DNA of 64,000 bases, taken from Candidatus Poribacteria bacterium (GTDB taxonomy: Bacteria; Poribacteria; WGA-4E; WGA-3G). Position numbers and translations under genes: made by a program. Where the stretch lies: contig JAJEEK010000079.1 of assembly GCA_022821065.1 (NCBI GenBank), positions 76,839 through 140,838 of the forward strand, given 5' to 3'. This document shows positions 35,449 to 44,652 of the stretch, piece by piece. The notes below the pieces were generated by a model. The model had not been told where the DNA came from. It made no database searches and worked only from the letters and a program-made list of their open reading frames with translations. The stretch's first letter is position 1. The number at the start of each line of letters is the position of its first letter.

Positions 35449-37812
35449 TTAAAAACCCTCGGTAACAGCGAGTTTCTGGTTAACAGATAGATTCCGATGT
35501 GTATCTATCTGACCGGAGGGCCAAACAATTTCAAGTGTATCAACTTTCGTGTGTGCGCCGAGACCGATTTCAAGTAGTAGACTGTTCGTTGAACCGAAAC
35601 CGCACCCGCCGCTAACTTCTCTGTAGATGACATTATCACCGATATGCAGGGTTACTTTAGCACCAATACCGTCACGATTGCTCTTGACACCAATGAGTTT
35701 TAGATTAAGATAGTTGTTCCCGACCCCAGTATTTTGGTAGAAGAGATTGTGCCACTGGTCTCCGATGAACGCACCACCGACGGAAACATAGATGTCGACA
35801 TCGCCATCCATGTCGGCATCTCCAAATGTTACACCATGTCCTTTTCCGATGTTGCCCAACCCTAAAGTGGAGGTGGCATCCGTAAACGTACCGTCGCCGT
35901 TGTTGCGGAAGAGTGCGTCGCGTTCGAGCCGTCCCATCTGCGGTGCCCCCGTAGCGAGATAAATATCAAGGTAACCGTCGCTATCAATGTCGTCGAAGTT
36001 GGCGCCCATTGCCCCAAAAGCGTGATAGAGCCCCGATTCACGGGTCACATCGGTGAAAGTGCCATCTCCATTGTTGCGGTATAGCACCTGCCGATCGCCG
36101 TCGTGTGGCGCAGTCCCAGTGATTTGACCCGCAATGAAAGCCTGAAACGAACCCGAATTCGAGATGAAGATGTCCAAATCCGCGTCGTTATCCACATCTA
36201 AAAAGAAGGTGACAAAGGCATCCGTAATAGGAAGGTTCATACCGGTTGACGCTGTCACATCGGTGAAAGTGCCGTCGCCGTTGTTACGATAAAGGACATT
36301 GGACTGCCCGTAATTGACGACATGTAGATCAATATACCCGTCTTTGTTGTAATCACCCCACGCCGTTCCGAGGGAATTGCCTGTATTCGCAACACCGGCA
36401 CTTTCAGCAGTATTTGTAAAGGTGCCATCCCCGTTATTACGATAAAGGACATTCGCAGCACCGTCGCCGATAACGCCATCTGCAATATAGAGGTCAATAT
36501 ACCCGTCGTTGTCGTAATCTGCCCAAGCTGCACAGAAGCTGCTCTGCGGGTCCTCAACACCAGCAGCGTGCGTAACATCTGTAAAAGTTCCATCTCCGTT
36601 GTTGTGATAGAGCGTGTTCTCTGCCGCGCCAGACCAACCGCCACGAGTGATATAGAGGTCAGGGTACCCGTCGTTATCGTAATCCGCAAACAGCGAACCC
36701 CAACCGCCTCTCGGATCCGCAATCCCTGCTTCTACTGCGACGTTGTTAAAAGTGCCGTCGCCATTATTGCGATAAAGCGCGTGTGGTTGATAAGTGCCAA
36801 CTGCGACGATGTCCAGGTCTCCGTCGTTATCGTAATCACCCCATGCGCTACCGCGTCCACCGTCCACCTTATCCATCTTTAAATCCGCTGCGACATTGGT
36901 AAACTGGCGTAGGGCTGTCGGCTGTTGGCTATCAGCCGTCAGTAAAGAGGTTTCTGGGACAACCTTTTGCTGACCGCTGGCTGCCACATTCATCTGAATC
37001 CTAAATTCCTCTGGCAATTCTGGTGGGTAGCCACCGAGTGCGTTGTATGCTGTCCATAGATTCCACAAGGTTTCAGGGTCCCGGGGTTTGAGACGGAGCG
37101 ATTCTTTGAAATTCGTTACCGCCTTTTCAAAGTCTCCGTGCCGAAGATGATAGACGCCGAGGTAGTAGTATGCGCCGGAGTGCCGTCGGTAATTTTGGAT
37201 GATATTTTCAAATCGTTTCGCCGCTTTATCTGCCTCACCGAGCCGGAATTCTGCCAAACCGAGTTGGAGCATCGCTTCCAAGTTATTCGGTTCAAGTTCG
37301 AGTACCTTCTCAAATTGACGTTTAGATGCCGACAGGTCTGGGACAAGCATCTGTTGCGGCGCGCCTAAGAAATAACCTAACCGAATCCGGGCATCAGTAT
37401 CGTCTGGATTCACCTCCAACGCGTTGGTAAGCGCAACAGTAGCGTCGGAAAACCGTTGTTGGTAACTGAAAACCTGTGCTAACGTCAGATACGCTCTTGA
37501 TAACCGATCTTTTGCTTCAGGTGCCTGCTTCAGGAGTCCTATTAACATCTGTAGTTCTACTTCAGCGCGGGCAAACTTCAGTTGTCTGATGTAAGTGTTC
37601 GCCAATTGCATACGTGCGTCATGTGCGTTAGCGTCCATCTGCAAGCATGTTTGAAACGCTTGCTCCGCTTCGGCGAAATCGCGCTTGTCTAAAGCATCAA
37701 TACCGCGCTGATACTCTGCAGCCAATTGCGGATCCATCTTATCTGGTGGTGTATCCGAATCGCAACCGGCAATGATGAGAGGAATAAGAAAAATTAAATA
37801 AAGTTTTCGCAT
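35449..37812 (-). CDS. Lipoprotein with TPR repeats, FG-GAP propeller and ASPIC/UnbV domain
   Basis: 787 residues, ATG 37812. Signal peptide with lipobox (PLIIAGC, Cys17). About six TPR repeats span 30-260 (RDFAEAEQAFQTCLQMD, FSDATVALTNALEVNPDD, GDFEKAVTNFKESLRLKP). A CRTAC1-like propeller of eight FG-GAP blades follows (YDNDGDLDIVAVGTY, YDNDGYPDLYITRGG, YNKDGYIDLHVVNYG, ADMDGDVDIYVSVGG). The last 90 residues are an ASPIC/UnbV domain (SNRDGIGAKVTLHIGDN, GCGFGSTNSLLLEIGLG). It is anchored by lipid and faces the periplasm or outside. No ribosome site is seen because the heptad repeat abuts the start. It neighbours a TolB-like lipoprotein and a third CRTAC1 protein. Confidence 0.88.
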   Translation of the reverse strand: MRKLYLIFLIPLIIAGCDSDTPPDKMDPQLAAEYQRGIDALDKRDFAEAEQAFQTCLQMDANAHDARMQLANTYIRQLKFARAEVELQMLIGLLKQAPEAKDRLSRAYLTLAQVFSYQQRFSDATVALTNALEVNPDDTDARIRLGYFLGAPQQMLVPDLSASKRQFEKVLELEPNNLEAMLQLGLAEFRLGEADKAAKRFENIIQNYRRHSGAYYYLGVYHLRHGDFEKAVTNFKESLRLKPRDPETLWNLWTAYNALGGYPPELPEEFRIQMNVAASGQQKVVPETSLLTADSQQPTALRQFTNVAADLKMDKVDGGRGSAWGDYDNDGDLDIVAVGTYQPHALYRNNGDGTFNNVAVEAGIADPRGGWGSLFADYDNDGYPDLYITRGGWSGAAENTLYHNNGDGTFTDVTHAAGVEDPQSSFCAAWADYDNDGYIDLYIADGVIGDGAANVLYRNNGDGTFTNTAESAGVANTGNSLGTAWGDYNKDGYIDLHVVNYGQSNVLYRNNGDGTFTDVTASTGMNLPITDAFVTFFLDVDNDADLDIFISNSGSFQAFIAGQITGTAPHDGDRQVLYRNNGDGTFTDVTRESGLYHAFGAMGANFDDIDSDGYLDIYLATGAPQMGRLERDALFRNNGDGTFTDATSTLGLGNIGKGHGVTFGDADMDGDVDIYVSVGGAFIGDQWHNLFYQNTGVGNNYLNLKLIGVKSNRDGIGAKVTLHIGDNVIYREVSGGCGFGSTNSLLLEIGLGAHTKVDTLEIVWPSGQIDTHRNLSVNQKLAVTEGF

Positions 37813-37818
37813 AAAATA

Positions 37819-37897
37819 GTTACCAGTTTCCAGTTTCCAGTTACGAGTTACCAGAAAAGAAAACCCTTCTTTTAACTGGTTACTGGCTACTGGCTAC
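37819..37897. repeat. Heptanucleotide inverted-repeat element 2
   Basis: CCAGTTT/CCAGTTA arm, a short AGAAAAGAAAACCCTTC spacer, and TAACTGGTTACTGGC arm, in the 91-base gap between two lipoprotein genes. Confidence 0.7.
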
Positions 37898-37903
37898 TGA
37901 AAA

Positions 37904-39340
37904 CTATCTTTTTGCTAATCTTGCTTTCAATTCCCCTTTCTCAACGGGTTGTGTTAAATCCATGAGATAGACTCGCATGTGATCCGAACGGTCAGAACTA
38001 AATACGAGTCTCTTGCCGTCTCGCGAGAGACTCGGTTCAAAATGGGCACCGATATGGTTTGTCAGTTGGATTTTGTTTGAACCGTCAGCGTTCATCATCC
38101 AGATTGTGTAGTGGTTATCTCCGCTTGAAACATAGATAATTCGTTTACCATCTGGTGTAAAAGTTGGGTGATAGTGGCTGGTATCTGAAAAGGTTAATTG
38201 CTTTGCTGTGCCACCTGCCGCGTTAACGACAAAAATCTGATAGATGTTTTCCACCATTGAAGTGAAGGCGATCTGCTTACCATTCGGCGACCATGTCGGG
38301 TGTCCGTCATCCACGTTATTATGCGTCAGCTGCGTCTTATTTGTGCCATCGGTATCAATAACATAGATTTCCAGTGTGTCGTCAACCTCAGCGTCTTGAT
38401 TTCCACCGTCTGTGGCTTCTGCTGTCGGAGCCTTGGATTCAAAAGCGATCTTTTTCCCGTTTGGTGAAAAGACAGGCGCGCGGTCCGCACCCCCTAAATC
38501 AATCAAGGCGCGTTGGTTTCTGCCGTTAGTATCCATCAGATAGATCGCAGCACGACTTGGATCCGAACCGCTTGCTTGAACAGGTGGGAGCATCATACCC
38601 CCGCGAGTACGCTCCGTAACGAAGGCGATTGATTGACCGTCCGGTGAAAAAGCAGGCATGTATTCGTCAAGTTCATCGGTATGTGTGAGTTGTTGAAGTT
38701 CGAGGGTCGTGAGATTCATGAGATACAACTCGGCGTTCTGTAGGCGAGTCGATGCAAATACGAGCCACTTACCGTCCGGTGAGATCGCCGGACTGTAGTC
38801 GTCGGTGAACTTTGCAGCAAACGTCATGATATTCCCTTTTTCGGTAAACGTCTGCTCATAATCGTCGCTACCCTCGGTACGGAGGCGTTGGACGTGATAG
38901 GCATCGCCGGTGAGTCCAGCGATTTTTAAAACGACATCACGCTTTGGTGATTTCTCTAACAGTTGATTAAAGTGATGAACAGCACTATCTTTTTGATTGT
39001 CAAGCCAAAAGAGCATTCCGAGTGTCCACCTAATTTCTGCTCGCCGTGGTGCCCTGCGCGGCGCCATATCCAATGCTAAGGAGAGTGCCTCTTTCGCCTC
39101 CTCTCTATGTGTTGTTCCACTCGGATTTTTATCTACCATTTCAACATAAATCAAACCGATCTGATAGAAGGCTTCTGCCCTTGAACCGTCGTGATTAATT
39201 GCTTCCCCAAAGGTCTCTATTGCGGCATTGGTGTCACCACTCGCAGCCAACTGTTTGCCACGCTTGATAAGAGGACTGTCACCGCAACCGAAAAGAGAAA
39301 GGACGAATATCCCGAAAAACAAGATGTAGAGGATTTGCAT
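37904..39340 (-). CDS. TolB-like PD40 propeller lipoprotein with TPR region
   Basis: 478 residues from ATG 39340: MQILYILFFGIFVLSLFGC is a lipoprotein signal with lipobox SLFGC. TPR-like helices span about 25-125 (GDTNAAIETFGEAINHDGSRAEAFYQIG). A TolB/PD40 beta-propeller follows (about 165-470) with repeated FSPDGKWLVFAS, FSPDGQSIAFVTE, FSPNGKKIAFES, WSPNGKQIAFTS and FTPDGKRIIYVS blades. An in-frame ATG at 39469 with a good AGGGG site would add 43 residues translated from heptad repeat element 3, so the real start may lie upstream. I prefer 39340 because it gives a normal lipoprotein signal. Confidence 0.82.
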   Translation of the reverse strand: MQILYILFFGIFVLSLFGCGDSPLIKRGKQLAASGDTNAAIETFGEAINHDGSRAEAFYQIGLIYVEMVDKNPSGTTHREEAKEALSLALDMAPRRAPRRAEIRWTLGMLFWLDNQKDSAVHHFNQLLEKSPKRDVVLKIAGLTGDAYHVQRLRTEGSDDYEQTFTEKGNIMTFAAKFTDDYSPAISPDGKWLVFASTRLQNAELYLMNLTTLELQQLTHTDELDEYMPAFSPDGQSIAFVTERTRGGMMLPPVQASGSDPSRAAIYLMDTNGRNQRALIDLGGADRAPVFSPNGKKIAFESKAPTAEATDGGNQDAEVDDTLEIYVIDTDGTNKTQLTHNNVDDGHPTWSPNGKQIAFTSMVENIYQIFVVNAAGGTAKQLTFSDTSHYHPTFTPDGKRIIYVSSGDNHYTIWMMNADGSNKIQLTNHIGAHFEPSLSRDGKRLVFSSDRSDHMRVYLMDLTQPVEKGELKARLAKR

Positions 39341-39348
39341 GAAGAGAA

Positions 39349-39441
39349 GTAACCAGTACCCAGTGGCCAGTACCCAGTTAAGAGGGCTTCGGATGACACA
39401 ATGTTTCTTTTCTGGTAACTGGTAACTGGTAACTGGTAACC
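39349..39441. repeat. Heptanucleotide inverted-repeat element 3, overlapping a possible N-terminus
   Basis: CCAGTAC/CCAGTGG heptads, spacer with TTAAGAGGGC...ACACAATGTTTCTTTT, and TGGTAACTGGTAACTGGTAAC arm. The whole element is in an open frame with the downstream lipoprotein and would encode SYQLPEKKHCVIRSP and LATGYWLL segments. Confidence 0.7.
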
Positions 39442-39530
39442 GATATGTTTTTTTTTCATGGGTTTCCATTTCAATCCCCTCACATTCAACTGGTGTGGAT
39501 AAAGAGGTCGGCCTCGTTCACAGCACCCTT

Positions 39531-41348
39531 TTATTTCTTAGATTCCTGCTTAACGCGGACCCGCTGGTTCACTGGTATATTATGTTGTTTTTGCACGTCG
39601 CCATTCAGCCATGTAACTTGCAGTGTCTCAATCTGTGTAGCATCACCCACGCCGAATTCAGCGATAAAACTGTTAGCGGACATGTAACTCTCACCGGCGT
39701 AGACTTCTCGCACTTGCATTCGATCCGCTGTTTTCAGTTGAACCTTCGCGCCGATAGCATTCCGGTTGTTATCTGTTCCAATCAGTTCAACATGTAACCA
39801 ACCGTTGCGATTTCCGCCATCGTTACGCAATAGTGTCGGTGGGGCATGGTTATTGACAACGAAGATATCAACATCGCCGTCGTTATCGTAGTCCCCAAAC
39901 GTCGCGCCTCGACCAACGTGAGTGCGGAGTCCCGTAATTCCACTGATCTCACTAACATCACTGAAGGATCCATCGCCATCGTTTCGGTACAGGGCATCAA
40001 CCTGCGGGATAAGCACTTCAGGTTGTTTCAATTCTTGGAAAGTGCTGCCGTTCGTAACAAAAATATCCAAATCCCCATCGTTATCGTAGTCGAAAAGTGC
40101 AGTCCCCCAACCGATCAGTTTGATGCTTACCTCAGCCAGCATCGCAGAATAGGATTCATCTACGAACCGAATATGTCCACTCGACGGGTCTTCTTTAAAA
40201 AGGTTTCTGTAAAGTGTGTTTTCTTCATCGACCCAATGGCTGATAAAAAGATCAATATCGCCATCTTCGTCGTAATCACCTGCAGCGAGTCCCATAGAAC
40301 CCCGAAAATCAGCTGCCCAAGATTCATTGCTCACATCCGTGAAAGCACCGTTACCCGCATTGCGATAGACGTAGTTCACAGAGGTATCATTTGCGACGTA
40401 CAGATCCAAATCATTATCGTTATCAAAATCGCTGAAGATGCACTGCATACTCCTGCCACCTGGTGCTGCTATGCCGACTTCGGCAGTTACGTCGTTAAAG
40501 GTGCCGTCCCCATTATTTCGGTAGAAGACATTATCCTGTGGATCAAAGACGTGTGGATTCAGCGCGCTCGGTACCGGTTTTCCTGATTGTAAGGACTCCT
40601 CCTGCATCTGTTCCAATTTCTCTAAATTGTAGGTAACATAGTTGCAAACATAGAGGTCCAGGTCACTGTCGCCATCAATATCAGCAAAAGCAGCCCCTGT
40701 GCTCCACAACTCGCAACCGACACCAGCCGTCTTTGTTACATCGCTGAAAGTGCCGTCCCCGTTATTCCGATAGAGGACGTTTGCGCCATAATTTGTTACA
40801 TAAAGATCAAGGTTGCCGTCGCCATTGTAATCGGCGAAGACGCAACCCATGCCGTATCCGTGATGTCCAACGCCTGCGATGTCGGTAATGTCTGTAAAGG
40901 TGCCGTCCCCGTTATTCCGATAGAGCACATTGGTTTCGCTGCCAACGCTTGCGTCTTGTGTCAGGGGACGCGGAATATTGACGATATAGAGATCAAGATC
41001 GCTATCGTTGTCTATATCAGCGAAAGCCGCGCCGGATCCCATATCTTCTGGGAGTAGACTGGAACGGGTTCCACTTGAATGTTGGAAATGGATACCCGCT
41101 TCCTCTGTGGCATCAACAAAGGTAACCCCCTGCAGCGTCATCGGTGTAAATACAACTATCGCAAGCGTAAGGAAGAAGAGGTGAAGTAACCAGTAACCAG
41201 TGGCCAGTAACCGGTTAAAGAAGTCCGTAAAGTGTTCTAAGGTTAGGGAAGTCCGTAAAGTTGTCAACTTTGAAACTTTAGCACACTTTGCAACTTTGGA
41301 ACTTTCTTGCTGGTAACTGGTAACTGGTAACTGGTAACTGACTCTCAT
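39531..41348 (-). CDS. CRTAC1-like FG-GAP/ASPIC protein with repeat-derived N-terminus
   Basis: 605 residues. ATG 41348 overlaps the accC stop as ATGA. The first roughly 55 residues are translated from heptad element 4 (SYQLPVTSYQ, LLATGYWLL). A hydrophobic segment (HLFFLTLAIVVFTP) then acts as signal or anchor. Eight FG-GAP blades follow (DNDSDLDLYIVNIP, YNGDGNLDLYVTNYG, IDGDSDLDLYVCNYV, YDEDGDIDLFISHWV, YDNDGDVDIFVVNNH), then an ASPIC/UnbV domain (NRNAIGAKVQLKTADRM, GESYMSANSFIAEFGVG). No Met or other common start codon lies between the repeat and the hydrophobic segment, so repeat residues may really be translated. Closely related to 17729 and 35449. Confidence 0.85.
   Translation of the reverse strand: MRVSYQLPVTSYQQESSKVAKCAKVSKLTTLRTSLTLEHFTDFFNRLLATGYWLLHLFFLTLAIVVFTPMTLQGVTFVDATEEAGIHFQHSSGTRSSLLPEDMGSGAAFADIDNDSDLDLYIVNIPRPLTQDASVGSETNVLYRNNGDGTFTDITDIAGVGHHGYGMGCVFADYNGDGNLDLYVTNYGANVLYRNNGDGTFSDVTKTAGVGCELWSTGAAFADIDGDSDLDLYVCNYVTYNLEKLEQMQEESLQSGKPVPSALNPHVFDPQDNVFYRNNGDGTFNDVTAEVGIAAPGGRSMQCIFSDFDNDNDLDLYVANDTSVNYVYRNAGNGAFTDVSNESWAADFRGSMGLAAGDYDEDGDIDLFISHWVDEENTLYRNLFKEDPSSGHIRFVDESYSAMLAEVSIKLIGWGTALFDYDNDGDLDIFVTNGSTFQELKQPEVLIPQVDALYRNDGDGSFSDVSEISGITGLRTHVGRGATFGDYDNDGDVDIFVVNNHAPPTLLRNDGGNRNGWLHVELIGTDNNRNAIGAKVQLKTADRMQVREVYAGESYMSANSFIAEFGVGDATQIETLQVTWLNGDVQKQHNIPVNQRVRVKQESKK
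41185..41340. repeat. Heptanucleotide inverted-repeat element 4, inside the coding frame
   Basis: The left arm AAGTAACCAGTAACCAGTGG and the right arm with four TGGTAAC heptads flank a longer spacer that itself contains a repeated AGTCCGTAAAG. It lies at the accC/CRTAC1 junction and is part of the open frame of the 39531 gene. Confidence 0.7.
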
Positions 41349-42703
41349 TTTTCTAAAAAGTTCGTAAAAATGCTTCCATTGAGGAAGCGCTCATCATAGA
41401 GAATATCTTGATAGAGTGGAATCGTGGTTTTTATACCATCAATCTGGAATTCGGACAGTGCCCGTTGTAGACGAGCGATCGCTTCCGCGCGGTCCCTACC
41501 GCTTGCGATGAGTTTCGCCACGAGCGAGTCATAGTGTGGCGGCACTGTATAACCCGCGTAGATGTAGCCATCAACCCGGACACCGATACCACCGGGTGGA
41601 TGATAAGCAGTGACCAATCCCGGTGAAGGCATGAAGTTGTTCGCGGGGTCCTCAGCATTGATTCTGCATTCAATGGCGTGTCCTTGGAGTTGGATATCAG
41701 ATTGACTGTATCCGAGAGGCTCACCCATTGCGAGTCGGATCTGTTCTTTAACCAAATCAATACCGGTGATACATTCCGTGATGGTGTGTTCAACCTGGAT
41801 TCGCGTGTTCATCTCTAAGAAGTAGTAGTTATCGTTTTTATCGACGACAAACTCAACGGTTCCGGCATTTACATAGCCGATCGCTTTTGCAGCTTTTGCT
41901 GCAGCTTTACAAATCTCCGAACGAAGTTTGGATGAGATAGAGGCGGCAGGTGCTTCCTCCAGTAACTTCTGCTGTTTACGCTGGATGGAGCATTCACGAT
42001 CTCCGAGATGGACGACGTTTCCGTGTGCGTCTCCTAAGATTTGGACTTCAATATGCCGTGCCTCTTCGATCCATTTTTCGATGTAGACATCCCCGTTTCC
42101 GAAAGCGGCTTCGCCTTCTGCTTTCGCGGTGTGAAACAGACTTAACAGGCTCGGACGGTTCTCGGCGATTCGGATACCCCGTCCACCACCACCGGCAACC
42201 GCTTTGATACCTACCGGATAGCCGATCTTCTCAGCAAGTTGCACCGCTTCTTCGGCGGTATCAACAGTCCCCTTTTTGCTGCCTCTACGTCTACCGCTTC
42301 GGCTACCGGGGACAAGCTTCAGGCCAGCCTTCGCTACCATTTCGCGCGCTTTTACCTTATTCCCCATTGTTGCTATATTTGTAACCGTGGGACCGATAAA
42401 CTTTATCTCGTGCGCTTCACAAATTTCGGCAAATTGAGCGTCCTCAGCGAGGAAACCGGCACCAGGGTGGATAGCATTGACATTCGCAAAATCCGCAACG
42501 GCAACAATATTCGCATATTTGAGATAACTCTCTGGTGATGGTGGGGGTCCGATGCAGTATGCATCGTCTGCGTATTTAACGTGCAACGCCTCTTCATCAG
42601 CAGTTGAGAAGATAGCCACCGTTTTAATCCCCATGTCTTTGCATGCTCGGATGATACGGACAGCAATTTCTCCGCGATTTGCTATGAGTATCTTTTTTAT
42701 CAT
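41345..42703 (-). CDS. accC: Acetyl-CoA carboxylase biotin carboxylase subunit
   Basis: 452 residues, typical of AccC. ATP-grasp enzyme that carboxylates biotin on AccB. ILIANRGEIAVRIIRA start, HPGAGFLAED, GGGGRGIR glycine-rich ATP loop, EKWIEEARHIEVQILGD, DRECSIQRKQQKLLEEAP, EMNTRIQVEH and FMPSPG are all present. Departures from consensus: HPGAGFLAED for HPGYGFLAEN, VEHTITE for VEHPVTE, and a basic insertion SRSGRRRGSKKG after residue 132. The remaining catalytic residues are intact. Transcribed after accB; the stop overlaps the next start. Confidence 0.93.
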   Translation of the reverse strand: MIKKILIANRGEIAVRIIRACKDMGIKTVAIFSTADEEALHVKYADDAYCIGPPPSPESYLKYANIVAVADFANVNAIHPGAGFLAEDAQFAEICEAHEIKFIGPTVTNIATMGNKVKAREMVAKAGLKLVPGSRSGRRRGSKKGTVDTAEEAVQLAEKIGYPVGIKAVAGGGGRGIRIAENRPSLLSLFHTAKAEGEAAFGNGDVYIEKWIEEARHIEVQILGDAHGNVVHLGDRECSIQRKQQKLLEEAPAASISSKLRSEICKAAAKAAKAIGYVNAGTVEFVVDKNDNYYFLEMNTRIQVEHTITECITGIDLVKEQIRLAMGEPLGYSQSDIQLQGHAIECRINAEDPANNFMPSPGLVTAYHPPGGIGVRVDGYIYAGYTVPPHYDSLVAKLIASGRDRAEAIARLQRALSEFQIDGIKTTIPLYQDILYDERFLNGSIFTNFLEK

Positions 42704-42791
42704 GTATTTTTGATGTTCCTTTCACCCTCCACAATCGAGGGGAACGGAAAATGAGCCACAGGTATGTTTATACCCGCCTGCCTGCGATTTT

Positions 42792-43313
42792 TCACACTTG
42801 CTTCACTCGGAACAGTGCTTGTGAATATTCAACCGCATCGCCATCTTCAGCAAGAATTTCTAAAATCTCGCAGTTAAACGGTGCTTCCACGGGGTTGTAA
42901 GTCTTCATCACTTCGAGTACCGCTACAGGTTCACCCGTATTCACAATATCCCCAACTTGTACGAAAGGCGGTTCATCAGGAGCGGGAGAGCGATAGAAAC
43001 GCGACGGCATCGGCGCACTGATATAGGCACTCCCTTCTTGAGCGTTACCTACCTCTTCTGCTTTTTCGGCAGGTAGACCTGAAGCCCCTGATGTCGTGTT
43101 CATCTCCGGTGCTTGTAGCGACGGAAGCGGATTAATGCCAAGCGAAGTCCCGTGATTCCTTGAAACTTGTACTTCAAATTCGTTGTCCCGAATGCGCACT
43201 TCCGTGAGATTCGCGCGATCAAGCACCTCTACTAACTGCTCAACAAACTCAAGAACATCGCTGTAGTCTCGTTCCGCAGATTGAGATTGATCCTTAGATT
43301 TGTTTTGACGCAT
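42792..43313 (-). CDS. accB: Biotin carboxyl carrier protein of acetyl-CoA carboxylase
   Basis: 173 residues from ATG 43313. An N-terminal helical segment, a Pro/Ala/Ser linker (about 60-110), and a C-terminal biotinyl domain. The biotin site is Lys137 in VLEVMKTYN, where most BCCPs have EAMKLMN, an atypical context. FVQVGDIVNTGEPV and GDAVEYSQALFRV complete the fold. A TTG start at 43337 adds eight residues without support. Gene order efp-accB-accC is common in bacteria. Confidence 0.92.
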   Translation of the reverse strand: MRQNKSKDQSQSAERDYSDVLEFVEQLVEVLDRANLTEVRIRDNEFEVQVSRNHGTSLGINPLPSLQAPEMNTTSGASGLPAEKAEEVGNAQEGSAYISAPMPSRFYRSPAPDEPPFVQVGDIVNTGEPVAVLEVMKTYNPVEAPFNCEILEILAEDGDAVEYSQALFRVKQV

Positions 43314-43328
43314 TTCTATTTTTGTGGC

Positions 43329-43424
43329 TATCAGCAATCAGCCTTCGGCTGTCAGCAAGAAACTCTAATAGATGTACCATCTCTTACTGACATCCGATAG
43401 CCGACAGCCAACGGCTACTATATC
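43329..43424. repeat. Heptad-type repeat of GATAGCC/CAGCC class
   Basis: GCTATCAGCAATCAGCC left side and ACATCCGATAGCCGACAGCC right side are complementary around a spacer (TCTAATAGATGTACC). It is the same class as the element at 58354-58561 and lies between efp and accB. Confidence 0.6.
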
Positions 43425-43975
43425 CTTTCTACATATTTTCCGGTACGCGTATCAACTTTGATAAGGGTCTCATTTTGAACGAAAAGTGGAACGTTAACAA
43501 CGCCACCTGTCTCAAGTGTCGCACGTTTAGAGCCACCGCTGACGGTATCACCGCGTAATCCGGGATCGGTTTCAACAATTTTAAGTTCAACGAAATTCGG
43601 GAGCTCCACCGCAAGTGGCAGCTGCCCATCCATCTTGACGGTAACTGTCTCACCCTCTTTAAGGAACTTCAAATTCTCTTCAAGCAGACCCAGCGGAAGT
43701 GAATGTTGCTCAAATGTTTCGTTGTCCATAAACCACAAAATATCGCTATCTCGGTACATATATTGCATTTGGTGATCCATAAGTCTGACTGTTTCGACAG
43801 TCTCATTGGAGCGGAATGTACGATCCAAGACGGCACCATCGGTGACACGCTTGATTTTTGTTCGTGCGAAGGCACTGCCCTTACCAGGCTTAACATGCTG
43901 ACAATTGACTATGGTATAAACTGTTTCATTGAGCCGGATCACCAGCCCGTTACGTAAATCGTTAAGTGATGCCAT
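43418..43975 (-). CDS. efp: Translation elongation factor P
   Basis: 185 residues from ATG 43975, the standard EF-P length, preceded by AAAGGA. EF-P relieves ribosome stalling at polyproline. The modified-lysine loop VKPGKGSAFARTKIKR has Lys32 at the tip, where post-translational modification occurs (type not predictable). Three beta domains end in NVPLFVQNETLIKVDTRTGKY. The in-frame extension to 44068 overlaps a palindromic intergenic region and is not credible. Confidence 0.96.
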   Translation of the reverse strand: MASLNDLRNGLVIRLNETVYTIVNCQHVKPGKGSAFARTKIKRVTDGAVLDRTFRSNETVETVRLMDHQMQYMYRDSDILWFMDNETFEQHSLPLGLLEENLKFLKEGETVTVKMDGQLPLAVELPNFVELKIVETDPGLRGDTVSGGSKRATLETGGVVNVPLFVQNETLIKVDTRTGKYVERI

Positions 43976-44046
43976 TTTATCCTTTTTAACAGTAGTCAGT
44001 ACGGTTTTTCTGCGAAAAACCTTGTAGGGGCTGGGTAACCCATCCC

Positions 44047-44652
44047 TTACACAGTTTTCAGATTGCAAAGCAAGGTCAATGCTTGTTGCAACGCCTTTGC
44101 TCTGTGACTAATTTTATTTTTGATGTTTTCTCCCAATTCCGCGAAAGTTTGCTCGTAACCATCCGGTACAAATACTGGATCGTAACCAAACCCACTTTCG
44201 CCTCTTGGTGTCTGCAAGATGTGTCCTTCACAGACCCCAAGGACACCTTCAGGATCAGAACCCGGATGTACAACCGCAATCGCCGCAATAAAACGAGCAC
44301 GCCGCTCCGGGGCACCATCAAGTGCTTTTAGGAGTTTCGCAATTCGGACTGCATCTGTAGCGTCGTCCCCTGCCCAACGTTTAGAATGGATACCGGGAGC
44401 ACCGTTAAGCGCGTCTACTTCTAACCCGGCATCGTCGGCAAGCGTCATAAGACCTGTATATTTGGCGATAACAGACGCTTTTTTTGCAGCATTTTCCAGA
44501 TACGTCTGTCCGTCCTCCACGACTTCCGGTGCATCTGGAAAGTTCTGCAAAGAGATGATTTCTACCGGTTCACCGGCACCTGTACGGTTGTGGAGCATCT
44601 TCATCAGTTCGCGAACTTTCCCTTGGTTACGCGTCGCCAGTACAAGCTTCAT
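44047..44652 (-). CDS. rdgB: Non-canonical purine NTP pyrophosphatase (RdgB/HAM1)
   Basis: 201 residues. Hydrolyses dITP, ITP and XTP to monophosphates, cleaning the nucleotide pool. [11 protein letters not shown], the metal-binding [60 protein letters not shown] and [10 protein letters not shown] cover all family motifs. Overlaps the end of rph by 26 bases, so the two are translationally coupled, an arrangement common in many bacteria. Confidence 0.95.
   Translation of the reverse strand: MKLVLATRNQGKVRELMKMLHNRTGAGEPVEIISLQNFPDAPEVVEDGQTYLENAAKKASVIAKYTGLMTLADDAGLEVDALNGAPGIHSKRWAGDDATDAVRIAKLLKALDGAPERRARFIAAIAVVHPGSDPEGVLGVCEGHILQTPRGESGFGYDPVFVPDGYEQTFAELGENIKNKISHRAKALQQALTLLCNLKTV

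Noticed and set aside
44003..44021. Terminator GGTTTTTC-TGC-GAAAAACC
   Set aside because: No T-run on either strand after the hairpin and a similar palindrome recurs at 49038-49056, so it is a dispersed repeat.
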